Assembly: GCA_017654935.2 (NCBI GenBank)
Contig: CM065684.1
Location: forward strand, 55,232,781-55,296,780
Direction: 5' to 3'
DNA length: 64,000 bases
Origin: Phymorhynchus buccinoides
Taxonomy: Eukaryota > Mollusca > Gastropoda > Neogastropoda > Raphitomidae
A program made the translations under genes and the position numbers. A model generated the notes under the pieces. It did not search any database. It worked only from the letters and a program-made list of their open reading frames with translations, and was not told where the DNA came from. Positions 11,501 through 22,800 of this stretch are shown here, piece after piece. Each line of letters opens with the position of its first letter. Positions within the stretch are counted from its first letter, which is position 1.

Positions 11501-14500
11501 CAGCTAGTACTAAAAGATTAAGATGAGAATCCGCAAAACAGCAGATTCAACCTCTAAACTAGCAAACTGAGAAGCCAAGGAACGAATGTGCAACTGCACT
11601 TCGTAACCAACTCTACATGCTAAGACCGTAGGAAGGCAAAAATAAAAACTGCCTCTGACGTAGGGACAGACCGAAACAGCAACATAGTTGCTATCGCATG
11701 ACGTCAAATCAAACCAGATGACGCTGAAATGTCCCCACCGAAAAGGAAACATGTAGACAAAAGCGGAACAGTGTGCAAACGTGACGTAAACACACCTCGA
11801 CTTAACCCATTTCAACGGCACTGACTCAAAATGGGGGTGGGGGGCCTGAAGGAAGGCCCAAAAACACCCAGTCGAACAACTTAAGTTGAAAACTGACGTT
11901 TAGTGATCTGACAGCTGGGCATAGAAGATCATGTTAGCCGGACAGATGAGTCCGATTGGGACGGAACCAGACCGAAAAGGATGACTGGAACGAGTGAACG
12001 AGTCCACTGGATGAACAACTCATGGTTGTAATGAGAGGAAACGAGGGTCTGAAACAGAGCAAGTAAAAACCATGCCTGCCAGAACAGACATCATTCGAAA
12101 GAACGGCGAAGCCGGGGCCGTTCAGAAGGAAGGCAACAAGGGTACGGTTGAACCACTCTCGGTTGCAACCGTGAAAGAAGGAGCGCACGCTCCGACTTCT
12201 CTCTGCATTGGCCTTAGTATACCTTGGCAGGAGGAAGGAGCTCCGAAACTGACTCCATCAGACTAAGAAGTCTGAGGAGACGGAAAAGTGTGACCGACTT
12301 CGTACTGAGAGGACGGACACCAACAGAGAAAACGAGGACAGTGTCCTCCGAGGCTGAGACTGTGAATCCGACCGTGTCGAACCATCTCCAGACAGTCTTT
12401 AAAGAGCCCCAAAAAGAGTCTCTGGCCAGAAGAATCACCAAGAGAAGCTAGAGCCACTCCAAAGGTTGGTTCAATCACGGACTCAAAGAGCCTGAAAACC
12501 GCAAGAGAGGTCGTTGGAGAGGTTTTGTTCAAAGTACAGCAATGAACCGAATCAACAACGTCACAAAAGCACAGCCCTTGAGGGCTTTGGACAAAGATGC
12601 TTCCAACTGTATTACGTTGGAAGGAAAAAACTTGACCGGGCAAGACTCTTGTCACAATGGAGTTTCTCCGCTACAGCCTTAGAAGGCTTGGAGAAAGAGG
12701 GAAACGGGAGGTAGTTCATGGACACCTAGCACCGACTTGAACGGATGAATCAACAAAAAAGCCCACGGGAACTGAATCTTCCTTGGGCCAGGTAGACCTG
12801 CCCAAGGAGAAACGGTTAGTTACTGCGAGAAGCATAACAGAGTATCCAAGTGACGTCAGGATAACCATGGAAAAATCCAATTGAACGGTACTGACTGAAA
12901 GAAACGGTAGAGGATTGAGGAACAAAAATAACCGTTTAATTAAACGGCCATGACTTGTAACGAGTAACCCAAGTAAGAAAAACAAGGCCTGACAGGCTGG
13001 GCCGAAAAAGGCCGGAAAAGTTGATAGAACGGTTGGCAGGACCGGTTGAATGAGTAATCAGGTTGAACAACCCTTGTTGTAACCAGAAAAGCATTAAACT
13101 GAATAGAGCAAGAAAACCCATGCTCGTCAGAATTGAAGAAACGGACCACAGGAGCCGTTGCAACAGACATGAATGAAACAAAGAAAAAACAATGGATCAT
13201 TCCCAAAAGCCACCGTGACAAACGGGAGGTCAGAATCATCATGAGGTTCTTGAAGAACCGGAACGGAACCCGACGGTCCGTTGCCCAACCCGGTAAAATG
13301 GATCGGTGAAAGCGATCGATCAGAAGCACAAGAGAGACCAGCAGATCGAAGTAGATCTAACCAGATGATTAGATGATACAAGAGAACTCTTCTTGTGAGA
13401 AAACCCTTGAAGAGCCCGACGATGAACCAAAAACCGATAGAAAACGGCTGGTTCATTCACGGACTCAAAGAGCCTGAAAACCACAGGAGAATTCCTAGGA
13501 GAAAAAATTTCCCCAAATTCTTTGTGATGGGCCGAACCAACGAAGCCGCAAAGCCACAGCCCTTGAGGGCTTTGACAAAGATTCCTCCAAAAAGTTGGAA
13601 GACTTAATCTTGGACGGGGCAAGATTCCTGTCGCAAAGGAGCTTCTCTGCTTCGGCCTTAGAAGGCTAAAGAGAAACGGTTAGCTTCTGCCATCTTCCCG
13701 GCACAAAGGAAAGCCTCTGCTTTCCGATTGGAGTGGTCCAGAAGCTTAGGAGCTTGCAAGAACCAGAACTCCTTTCCCTGGTGAGTGGCCGGACCGGGCC
13801 AGAACACGCTGCTACGCCCTTGCCTGGATGAAGAACGGACTTAGCTAAGTCCACGTCCGAATCCACTGGAGAGCGCTGACGTTACGAGCCTCTGGGGTGG
13901 ACTGTCTGGTCAGAACCAGGAGAAACCACCCGAGCTTTTTGAGGACGAGTACCCTGAAGCAGATCCCGGTGAGGGACCACAGGGGGACGGTGAACGCCCA
14001 AGCCGGACCGTGTGGTAGGGCGGACGGACGGTGCACCGGTGACCGTCTGGGAACCGTGCGGTGAGTCACCGTGCCGCCGGCTGGACGCCGGACGGACGGG
14101 AGACCGCTGCGTCTTGACGGGGGTGACGGTGGACGGGCTGAAGAACCGCTACCGTTTCCATCTTATGAGGGACGGTACGGGGAACCGACATCGTGCCCTC
14201 GGGCCACGGCGGTGGCTACCGCCGGTGGCTACGGTCCACGGACCGTAGCGGGCGGTGACGAAACCGCCGGTCCACGGACCGTGCGGTCCGTAGCGGACGG
14301 TGACGGAGACCGTAGCCGTCTGACCACACGGTCTGCCGAGGCCTCCCACCGAGGGAGGCCCGGGTCCGCCGGGGGCCCGGCGACGGAGCCCGGGGAGGCC
14401 TTCTAGGCCGCGGCCTCCGAGCACGGCGCCCGAGGCCTCCCACCGAGGGAGGCCCGGGTCCGGAGAGGCCTAGGACCGGGGAGGCCGCGGCCCCCGGGCA

Positions 14501-17500
14501 CGAAGGAGGCCCAAGGGAGCCGGAGAGGCCTAGGACCGGGGAGGCCGGAGGCCGCGGCCTCGTAGGTCGGGGCCTCCGAGGCCTCCCACCGAGGGAGGCC
14601 CGGGTCCGCAGGAGGCCTGATGGAGCCGGAGAGGCCTAGGCCGGGAGGCCTCGTCGGTGGGGAGGCCTCATCCGTCCGTAGACGTGTCGACCGGCCTCCT
14701 GGCCGGGAAAAACACTCAACCGATGTTAACCCAATGGGGCGAACACCGGGAGAAACTCTCGGACAGAGGCCCGCGCGAAGCGTCCGAGAGTGACACCCTT
14801 CACGCCGTCGGAGTGTCCCCGACGACGAGGGGGTGTTTGCCGGTAGGCCTCGGCCTCCCCGGCTGGGGAGGGCCTCCCCGGCCGGGGAGGTGTCGAGAGG
14901 CCTACGGCCTTCCGGGCTCGAGTTCCCATCGAGACACCGGGATGTCTGCCTGAGGCCCCAGTCATAAGACCTCGACCAATGGTCGGATGGGGACCTCCTT
15001 CGCCCTCCCTCCAACACAGGGTCGGAGAGGTTAGGGAGACTAGGCGGGCCCCCGAGTGCAAACTTGCCACTCGGAGCGACAGACATGCGCAGCTGCGACT
15101 TATCCAACGAAGTTTGTCCAGACGTCCGTGTAGAAGTGGAGGCCGTGAAGAGAGGCCTCCTGGAACAGAAAGGCATGGCAGAAAAAACACACGGACGAAA
15201 TGGGCCTAGAGGCCTACTGCACAACCGAAGCAGAAGGAGGGCCGAAATAAACAACCCGTGAAGACCAGTTTATGGCTGAATGAGACGAGAACCGAAGAGG
15301 CCGCAGGTGTACTACGACCGTAGAGGCCTATAGAGGCCCAGACCGTTTAGACTTTTTAGAAAAAGTTTGAACGGATGAATTTTTCTCAAGAGGACCGAAT
15401 CGGAACAATAAGAATAATATCGTGGAAGAGAACGAACCGTAGGGTCCGAAAGAACTTGACTGATAAATAGGAACTCGAGTTGAAGAGACCAAATGACGCG
15501 CGCGCGCGCGTGCACTACTACTAGTACTACTAGCAGTGCACGGTGTGTGACGAACAGAAAAACTAAAACTGTGAAAGTTCTAGAGAACTTAGGCTATTGA
15601 AACTGAGTCAATCGAGACTCAGTATTACACTGAAACTGATGATAGAGAGGAACAGGAACGAACCCACCAGTTAAGAGTGTTGTAAACCAAAAAAGGTAGA
15701 AGCCAGGCAGCCCAGGTCAACAAAGAAACGCTGGAAAATTGTAATGGCGGAAGTAGGCGCTCATTGGCCTAGCCACTGCTAGACCGGTAAGGGGGGATCA
15801 CTCCCGCCCCACATCCGGCTAGGGGTCAAGGCCAGATGCCTACTTTCGTTTTTCTATATGCTATGGTATAGCTCCAGGTCGCTTAACGCTAATGCAGTTG
15901 TTTCAGGTGTTGGTACAGTATGGTTAAAGTAGATTGTTGGATTCTGTGGCATTACAAGCTGCGGTGTGGCTGCGAATAGGGCGTTTGCCACGAGTGTTCG
16001 TTCACTATACTAGACTACTAATTTGCCCGTGCTCGTTCTGCCCGAGTTGCGCTGACCTCTCTAATTCAACTCAGTGAAATTCAAGGTCACCGGCACGTGG
16101 CAAATGCTCTATTGGGACTCAGAATGAGAGTAACGCTATTCATTACATGTCCCAGTTAGATGGGACAGCAAAAAAAGGACATTATTTTGATATAAAAAAA
16201 AGTTCTGAAATGTACTTTTTGTGCTTTTGAATGATCTGTGATCTTTAGCAAGAATTGTGGTGTGTAACCTGAACCCAAATCCTGCAATTTCTCTGACCCC
16301 CTCCTCCGGTGATTAGTCAAATGGTGTAACTCTTTTCTTCCTCCATGTGTGTGACTAACAACACTGCCTGCCTGTGCTCCAGACTCCTCTAAGTATTGCT
16401 TTGGGGCGGGTAAGCGGTGGCTGGGTGTGGCCGGGCCCGCACTCCCCTCCTTTAAGGGGCGCTTTGTGGCCTGAGCCTTGATGCGACAGGTACTTTGTCT
16501 TCTACACCGTAAATGTAGGCTCAGGGCTCCCAATCATCCCGCAAAACAAGGGGTCCCTGACTCCTTTACTTACAGTATAGAGGGTCCTGGAGGAGGGATA
16601 GAGGGTTCCAGTGGCATTGCGAATGCTAAAAAGAATTTTTCTAGTGCATCCCTAGGATCCCCTGCACATTCTTTTTAGAGGATCCTTTAGAATTTTAGCA
16701 CTTCATAGACCCCCAAATGGGGGTCCCTGGGAGCCCTGAGGCTAGAAACTGTCAGTGTATTAACTGCGTGTTGTTTACAGCTTACTATGCCTTCTTTCTT
16801 TTAATTTACACGTTCAAGCTCCAATGATTTGATTGTGTTCCTCTTGATAGAACTTGGCCAGAAACAATAGTCTATGTTCTTGTGTGTCCTGCTAGATCGG
16901 CAATCTTATAGACCTACAACCGCAATGATTTTGTTGGTACGTGTCTGTTCCTCTTGATAGACCTAAACTAACAATTCTGCTATTTTATAGACTCATAAAA
17001 ATACAATGGTTTGACAGGTGCGCTTGCTACTTTAAGTACATTTTGGCTAATAAACCTGCCATCTTATAGACCTGATTTGAAAGATTGTGTGTGTGTTGTG
17101 TTGTGTGTGTGTGTGTGTGCGTTCATGTGCACATGTGTATGTGTGCAAGAGGGTGTGAATGTACACGTATAATCTTGTATTTTGTTTTTTCTGATGCAAA
17201 TGTTATAACTTGGAATATGAAAGTGTTGAATTAGGATGGGAGGGGCCAGGGGTCAACTTCACAAAGGAGAAAGCACAACAAGGGGGTAATCCACATACCT
17301 AGGCAAACGTTACTTAGTTCTTTATGACATTCAGAAAGGGTGGGAAAGGGAGAAGATGGGAGGCTGGGGGGGGCAGTAGAATTTGTAGTAGCATTTCTTA
17401 ATCAAATGTAGCAATCATCTTTATATTGCCTACATAATTCTAAAATCAGTGCTTCAGAATCATTTTACATCCCCCCCCCCCCCCCTAAAGAGTAAAATAA

Positions 17501-19406
17501 ATAGAGATGGTAAATGTATTGCAAACAAATGTTTATAAAAAATGTTACAACTGTTCTCTAAGTAATCAGTATGAAGAATTTGAACAAGAGTGCCTTGATT
17601 ATCCATATGTTGCTGTGAATTGTGTACTATGTTAGCTCTTACAAACATGTTTGATATCCATTTTAATGATCCCGTTACGTTCATTGCTTTTTCATTCAAT
17701 CAAAAAATGCACATTCAAAAGATTTGCTGTGCATGTATACTGTATTTTACGGACTATAGGGCGGCAATACCTTTTTTTCCAAACATGCACATATGATGAA
17801 AATAGTACAAAAGCGTAACAACAAAATCTGAACTTTGTGCAAAATTTGGGGGTGCAAGGTGAACCTTAGTCTAAAAATGGCACATCATATCAGTTGAAGA
17901 TTTCATCAGGTCCTTGCTATATATGACTCTTCTTCATAATTACTGAGGAACCTCTCAATTAAGACCTTCCCTATTAAGACTCCCTCTAAGATGTGACCAA
18001 ATAAATTCCACCGAATTTCTCCCCTTCATATCTGGGCTGCCGAGTGTCCACCTCCCTATTGAGACCTTTTGTGGCTGATTTTTCAGTCTTACTAGGGAGG
18101 TTTCACTGTATTCATTTAGGCATTAACCCTTTCAACGCTAGCCATTCCTCAGCCAAAATTTACCATTAAACTTACCCGGGTAGAGAAAATATTTTGTCTG
18201 CAATATTGGGGATTCCTCTGTGACATGCATAAAATAAGGCCTAGCCTTACCTCCCAAAATGAAGAACATAAGGCCACTGGATACCAGACCCTCATTTGAT
18301 GCCTTTTAGTGACATGGGTGTCAAATCATTGTGGTGCCAAGAGGCGACAGTGGCGATGAAAGGGTTAACTGGAAAAGAAATTCAAAAAATCTATCGTTTT
18401 AACATCCCTCCTCAATTTCTCTTTTCCACCATAGTGTCTTGCCAATGCAAAGTGTCAAAACGAGACAGACGTTACACAAATCAGAGAAGAGGTTAATTGA
18501 GGGACATCTCACCCATGATCTTGTTTCATCTATTCTACAAATTGTCTGCTACCTTGCAGAACAAGCGACTAGAATTTTGTGATCTTTGTTCCTCAATCTT
18601 TCTTTTTTCATCCTAAAACGTTGATTGTTGTTTTTCTGATTTACTGGTATTCTACTGAAATATTTTTCTCATAAAAACAAAAATCAGCAAATTAACGTAA
18701 TTTTCGGCCTATAAGATACAACTTTTTTGGGCCACACTTTGACCCCTGCGCCTTATCTGCTGATAGTGGAACCTCCCTTATAACACCTTCAGAAATAATC
18801 CTAAATGAGGTCTTATAAGGGAGGTAATTTGAATACTTACAAAGAAGAGCAATGTCTCAGAGAAGTAGGTCTTACGTGGGAGGGAGTCTTATAATGGGAG
18901 GTTCCACTGTAGCGCCTTATATACACTCAAACTGGGGGATAAATACAGAATGGCATGCACCTATAATGAATAACTTACTTACATTTTATCAGAGACATGT
19001 CATTTCTTTGGACTTTGAGCATAAAAGATGCAAGATTGTTTAGAAACAGACACCAATTGCTACTGAAGAAGACTATTTATCATAGTTAACCCCATTTTTG
19101 TTCAACTGCTTTGTTATTTTAAATGTTGTCCATCGTCTTCACAGTTATTCACCATCCATTACAAATCAAATGTTTGCGTGTTTCCCTCAATTTTAGATAG
19201 TCTTATCCACTGTAAGCGTCTTGTCACTGACCAAAATACTTTTTTCTAAATATTGGTGAGTGGTGCCTTATGCGCTGTAGCGCCTTATAGGCCGAAAAGC
19301 AAGGTAGCTGAAAACTAGAAGTCCCTGTTTCATGCTGAGTGTGCCCCCCACAGCCATAATCCCAACAGACCCCCGAAAGCGGCAGACGAGGGCAGGAAGG
19401 AATTAA
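5134..19406 (+). CDS. Unrecognised multi-exon gene, 5' end not found
   Basis: Exons at 5134-5317, 6179-6279, 6823-6908 and 7502-7708 join in frame, each with an AG acceptor and a GT donor; tentative exons follow at 16383-16409 and 19354-19406. Summed with two bases from an unseen upstream exon they give 219 residues and a stop. The protein is rich in Pro, Arg and aromatic residues (HNPYTDIDPVNKHYYYRLWR; FYPPESTFEPPNFSLYISPR) and has no signal peptide, membrane segment or domain I can name. Short, aromatic and Pro-rich proteins of this style occur among ciliary microtubule inner proteins, but that is only a stylistic resemblance. The donor after the 7502 exon is GTAAGT; if it is not used, an in-frame TAG follows within three codons. 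The first coding exon was not found. Confidence 0.65.
5340..5872 (+). repeat. 67-bp minisatellite, about 8 copies
   Basis: The unit contains AGTAGCAGCCCCTTGCCCCA and CCATCCAACKGTCACTTCAC. It starts about 22 bases inside the intron after the donor at 5318. I see no exon sequence in the unit, unlike the other intronic arrays in this window. Confidence 0.92.
6179..6279 (+). CDS. Unnamed gene, exon b
   Basis: Acceptor TTGATTTTCAG, then codons for PSHEHNPYTDIDPVNKHYYY and RLWRKDPPKPQKP, then donor AT|GTAAGA. It enters in phase 0 and leaves with two bases of an Ile codon completed by the next exon. Confidence 0.75.
6654..6724. repeat. Imperfect (CA)n/(CG)n microsatellite
   Basis: Alternating purine-pyrimidine tract of CACACG and GCACGC within the intron. 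Confidence 0.9.
6823..6908 (+). CDS. Unnamed gene, exon c
   Basis: Acceptor TTTATTTTGCTCAG, codons for (I)YREGRLGSPWRHIKAC then INNAGNHLVFID, donor GATG|GTGAGT. Its phases match both neighbours exactly. Confidence 0.78.
6933..7150 (+). mobile_element. tRNA-derived SINE
   Basis: The tRNA-like head has an A-box-like TGGCAGAGTGG and a B box GGTTCGAATCC, about 40 bases apart. It is followed by a body with GTCCTTCGGATGGGGACTTA and TTTACGCACGTAAAAATCCC, as in widespread invertebrate SINEs. It lies in the intron between exons c and d. A free tRNA gene is unlikely because the acceptor stem does not close. Confidence 0.8.
7152..7565 (+). repeat. Tandem copies of the exon d acceptor
   Basis: Copies of intron end plus about 60 bases of exon d start at 7226, 7323, 7413 and 7502, spaced 97, 90 and 89 bases, with a further degenerate trace near 7153. 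Three (7323, 7413, 7502) keep the TTGTTCTTGTAG acceptor. Only the 7502 copy continues into the full exon. The first copy has lost its AG. Confidence 0.9.
7502..7708 (+). CDS. Unnamed gene, exon d
   Basis: Acceptor TTGTTCTTGTAG, 68 codons (TIKSEENYFYPPESTFEPPN..., ending QESKPID), then donor GACT|GTAAGT. Without splicing the frame reads Cys-Lys-stop (TAG), so a shorter 3' terminal form is possible. A polyadenylation-like AATAAA lies at 9413. Confidence 0.75.
7709..9800 (+). other. Intron or alternative 3' UTR, no further gene seen
   Basis: AT-rich DNA with a (GT)n run near 8479-8508 and AATAAA at 9413-9418. No exon is supported. Confidence 0.5.
9804..10140. mobile_element. Fold-back element with perfect ~60-bp arms
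   Basis: Arm 9804-9863 (GGTGGATTTTTATTAATCCC...ACACCTGAAACA) is the exact reverse complement of 10081-10140. Between the arms, 9849-10022 is also repeated inverted at about 15740-15914. It abuts the large element starting at 10141 with which it shares CCAACACCTGAAACAACTGC. Confidence 0.88.
11930..13690. repeat. ~1-kb diverged internal duplication
   Basis: Segments near 11990-12700 recur at about 13030-13690, sharing CACGGACTCAAAGAGCCTGA, GCCCTTGAGGGCTTTG and CCTTAGAAGGCT in the same order. A separate pair, GAGTGGCCGGACCGGGCCA with ACACGCTGCTACGCCC, is at 11345 and 13783. Confidence 0.75.
14330..14900. repeat. GC-rich GAGGCC repeat cluster
   Basis: Repeats of CCGAGGCCTCCCACCGAGGG and AGGCCCGGGTCCG at irregular spacing. 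This is the most GC-rich part of the window. Confidence 0.85.
15945..16180. repeat. Dispersed repeat, shared with 21160-21265
   Basis: Shares GGTGTGGCTGCGA, TTGGGACTC.GAATGAG and GATGGGACAGCAA with 21160-21265. Confidence 0.6.
16383..16409 (+). CDS. Unnamed gene, candidate 27-nt micro-exon e
   Basis: Acceptor CTGCCTGTGCTCCAG and donor GCGG|GTAAGC flank 27 bases. With the single base left by exon d it reads YSSKYCFGA and preserves phase. The signals are good, but the 8.7-kb distance from exon d and the short length leave this tentative. Confidence 0.4.
16522..16738. mobile_element. hAT-like MITE, copy 1
   Basis: Inverted ends CAGGGCTCCCA / TGGGAGCCCTG bound about 217 bases, with AGGCT directly repeated on both sides. 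A second copy lies at 23729-23947. The CAGGG terminus is typical of hAT elements; no coding sequence. Confidence 0.8.
17742..17890. mobile_element. MITE fragment, TTTTACGGACTATA family
   Basis: Starts ATTTTACGGACTATAGGGCG and contains AAAATCTGAACTTTGTGCAA. It is related to copies at 38170, 48360, 55895 and 57955. Confidence 0.55.
17943..18108. mobile_element. Degenerate MITE, CAGTGGAACCTC family
   Basis: GGAACCTCTCAATTAAGACC at the left and TAGGGAGGTTTCACTGTA at the right. Confidence 0.6.
18123..18368. mobile_element. piggyBac-like MITE, copy 1
   Basis: Flanked by TTAA on both sides, with ends CCCTTTCAACGCTAGCC / GGCGATGAAAGGG. The body has CTTACCCGGGTAGAGAAAAT and GTGACATGGGTGT. The same family is at 30474, 35657, 42154 and 44427. 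TTAA target duplications are characteristic of piggyBac. Confidence 0.82.
18700..19296. mobile_element. TIR element ATTTTCGGCCTATAA...
   Basis: Left TTTTCGGCCTATAAGATA and right CGCCTTATAGGCCGAAAAGC are inverted. A separate MITE (18765-18909) is inserted inside, splitting it. Confidence 0.6.
18765..18909. mobile_element. CAGTGGAACCTC-family MITE, nested
   Basis: Ends AGTGGAACCTCCCTTATAA / TTATAATGGGAGGTTCCACT, with TA next to each end. It interrupts the element at 18700-19296. Confidence 0.75.
19354..19406 (+). CDS. Unnamed gene, candidate terminal exon f
   Basis: Acceptor GAGTGTGCCCCCCACAG, then IIPTDPRKRQTRAGRN and stop TAA in the frame set by exons d and e. AATAAA occurs near 19617. A competing acceptor at 19451 (TTATTTCCACAG) would give VASRYCQKARMLHLGVSCSN and stop. 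Either could be right. Confidence 0.35.
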
Positions 19407-19639
19407 AGCGTTGTGTGTGTTGTAACGTTTCAGAGCTGTTATTTCCACAGTGGCGTCTCGCTACTGCCAGAAAGCCAGGATGCTTCATCTGGGCGTCTCC
19501 TGTTCCAACTGACGACCACTTCTCCTTCCTAGCAACGCACGTCTCTCGGCAACCGACCAGCAACCGCAACAACCATCCTAGATGGAAAGCTTTTTTGTGG
19601 TTTTTATTTATTTAATTAATAAAAACAGCGACGCATGCC

Positions 19640-21160
19640 GCATCAGTATTATAAATTCACGTGAATTTATACACACACAAGGTTCTTTACTATATTTATT
19701 TATTTAATCACCCAGTTTTAATTTTATTTCATTGCCCAATATGTGGACTGATTACAGTTTTGATTGCAATTCTGAATGTCGCATTGTCAGGGTACTGTAT
19801 TAAAAAAAAAAATCTGTACTGTGTATATTCTTTACAGCTGTATTTATAATCTTTGTACGAGTGGTATGTGTATACAATTTTAATCGTCTTTAATACTGCA
19901 AGTCTTGAACTTAATTTGTGCTTATATGGACTTAAATTGCGCTTGGTTCATATTTCCTTAATTTTTTTTTTATTGTTTCAATAAATAAGTTAATCATTTT
20001 TTCTGTACAATGACCTAGGATGCATGCACTTAAATCAGAATCAAACATTATTTCTATACAGATTAAGCATACAGATTTGAACAGAATATTTGCAAACTTT
20101 CTATCATGTGCAAAATTAATGTATCGGTAGTTTCTTTTTCTTTTAATTAGATTTACCTGTGCTATTTACATTTTTGCGAAATCAAATAGAAATGATGAAT
20201 ATTGCATCTTTAACAAGCGTTGGGTAAGAGCTCATGTAAAATTACATTCAAATTCAAAATAGCATGCAATTGTAACCTACTATATCATATGGATGATTTA
20301 TATAAAACAGTGAACAACAAAAATGCAATTTATTCCACACAGAAAAAACTGGAAATGGTGGTGTAGTCAACAAGTCCATGTCTTGTAAATAGTGAACAAC
20401 TGAGGCCATGGTGAAATAAAGGAAAAAATGAAAACAATTATTTTTATCGCTTTGCTTTCATAATGAAGCAACAGAGTTTGATATTTTCAAGCGCGTTTTG
20501 TGTATGCATGTACCATTGCGTGGTAAACATGCATGTACAATAATTTTTTTCTTTCACATTTATATCTGGCCTGTCAAACTGCATCTAGTACTACTAGTAG
20601 TAGTCTGTAGATCTACACTTTGTTCTTTAGTTTTTTGCCTGTAGACTGTAGTGATGTTCATAATGGACATGGAGAAAAAAAGGATAAAAAAAAAAGCATT
20701 GTCTAGCTTATTCCTTTATCGTCAATAAAGATCATTTTTTGACTTGACAAATAAGTTGGGGGGAAAAATACCTGAAAATGGAAAAGAATTACATTCCATA
20801 CCAATAGCTTCAAAATGCACACAACACCAAAACAATCTTGGCATGGTGACCTCAGTTTCGATTGCCAATTTAGTTTATGCTCTTGGTATGTTTGGGTCGA
20901 AGTCATGGGGATCACTATGTTCTGGGGAGCTGTTGATGGACGGATGTGGTGGCACCCTCGGAGGAGGACCTCACTTGCAGTGGCTCTGTGACTAAGACAT
21001 TATTGTCGTCAGTAGGGGGCTTAGTAGCTAGTGTCCTGCGTACAGTCTCACTAAATTCCATCGAAGTAATTCAGCAGCAGTGCAGTGTCTCCTCGGTCAG
21101 TTGCCTCCTGACGGCCTATCATAGATTCGCTCCCCTTGGACTGCTGGTTTCGGATTTTGC
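19640..21160. other. AT-rich intergenic DNA, nothing recognised
   Basis: Open frames are short and unsupported. Confidence 0.5.
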
Positions 21161-21265
21161 GACCTGAACAAGCTGGGGTGTGGCTGCGAGTTGGGACTCG
21201 GAATGAGCGGCGTGGGAGCAACGCCACTGTACGGCCCAGATGATGGGACAGCAACAAAAAACAAA
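21160..21265. repeat. Dispersed repeat, partner of 15945-16180
   Basis: Shares GGTGTGGCTGCGA and GATGGGACAGCAA with the copy at 15945. Confidence 0.55.
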
Positions 21266-22024
21266 CAAAAAAAACAATCTTAGGGTGACTGAGCAAAGCT
21301 TCAATCTGCAAGCATTCACTTCCGCAGAGAAAACAATTGCCTGTGTGTGAATTATTTATTCAATGATAACAACATCAACCTGTCTGACAAATATAAGAAC
21401 AATAAAACAAAAACTGTGGAAACGGTTGTTCAAGCGAGTTTACCTAAGATCAGAAAGATCATGAGATACCAAGCACAAAATTCTCTGTTAGTTACAGAAG
21501 GTCTTTGTAGCAGCACAGGTCTTACATTATTATAGTATGTAGCTTCTGTATGGGGGAAAATTCCTTGCTGACTGTAGCACTATAATTGTGAAAAATTCTG
21601 TCGGCACTATTTATAATGCACTTTTTCTTTTATAACATCTATCATATACTGCTTCAAATACTGAGATTCCATAATTCTGGAAATGGACAAGCTGAACTGA
21701 TGAATTAAAGTGGGAGGTGACAGAAGGTGGGAATTCTTAGATCATCTAGGACTTCATCAGAGCGTTTTTTAATTTTATTTATAACTGTTGCGAGAACAAA
21801 CAAAGACTTCCCTTGCAAGAATAAACAGACACCCCAAATCTTATCTTTCAAAAACGTATCAAAATTTAACAAAAACATTCTGGCATAGCACTGCCCTGTG
21901 TACAGTCCCATCCCCTTCTGTCTCTCTCTTCTGTGAAAAATGATTAATTCTTCAAAAACACCGCACAAAATTGCCAACTTAAACAAAGTTATATTTAAAA
22001 AACAAAGCAACAACAAAAAACGTT

Positions 22025-22800
22025 TCTATAATATTAATAATAATATTACATTTATATAGTGCTTTACCTCAAATGAGCCCAAAGCTCTTTACAAACAATA
22101 AGCAGACAACAAAAATAGCATTCAATAATGACACAGCCAGCAACAACACATGCACATAGCAGCACACAAACATGCATGCGCGCATAATGCAAGCACGCAC
22201 ACACACAACACACACATAGACACAGACTCGATCTTTATCTCACATTCAGTAAATCATAGACACTGGGTTGCACGGACACACACACAGACAACTGCACACA
22301 CTGTGACACAGACACCACATACTTTCTATTCAATCTCAATATCCCCCTCACAGGCACACAGAAATAAACAACTGAACAAAAGGATGCAGCAAATGTTTAG
22401 CGTGCGACAGGAAAAAGATGGGTTTTCAGAGAGGTTTTGAATGAGGAGACTGAGTCAGAGTGTCGAAGAGGAGGCAGAGAATTCCAAAGGGATGGTGCCT
22501 GATAGGAAAAAGATCGTTGGCCAGCAGATTTGAGACGGATGGAGGGAAGAGAAAGGAGACGAGTATCTGAAGATGAGCATAGCTGGCATGCTGGGACATA
22601 GAGATGAAGAAGGTCAGAGAGAAATGAGGGAGCCTGATCATTCAGTGACTTGAAGGAGGAGAATTTTGTAGTCAATACGTGATTGAACTGGGAGCCAATG
22701 AAGGGAACGAAGAACCGGAGTGATAAATGATCTGATCTAGGAGAGTGAGAAACGAGTCGAGCAGCATTATTCTGGACCCGTTGGAGCTTATGCGTAAACC
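22025..22800 (-). mobile_element. 5'-truncated L2-like LINE, 3' end
   Basis: The minus strand encodes the C-terminal tail typical of L2/CR1-type reverse transcriptase proteins (APSFLSDLL, then SFSYQAPSLWNSLPPLRHSD, then FKTSLKTHLF). The 3' end carries the GTAAAGCACTATATAAATGT-like block and an ATT repeat at 22025-22045. The body between has CA-rich sequence. Only the last part of the ORF is present. Confidence 0.82.

Larger units (their letters stand above)
10141..15935. mobile_element. ~5.8-kb inverted-repeat-bounded element, non-coding, unclassified
   Basis: The left end 10141-10182 (AATCTACTTTAACCATACTG...) is the reverse complement of 15893-15935. The interior is unlike the flanks: CpG-rich, purine-biased on the plus strand, with very GC-rich GAGGCC repeats at 14330-14900. 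The longest open frame (about 283 codons, minus strand, 14403-15254) is built from those repeats and shows no transposase motif. It lies in the large intron of the unnamed gene. I cannot assign it to a superfamily. Confidence 0.75.

Noticed and set aside
14403..15254. 283-codon minus-strand frame
   Set aside because: Arises from GC-rich GAGGCC repeats with few stop codons by composition; no domain or motif.
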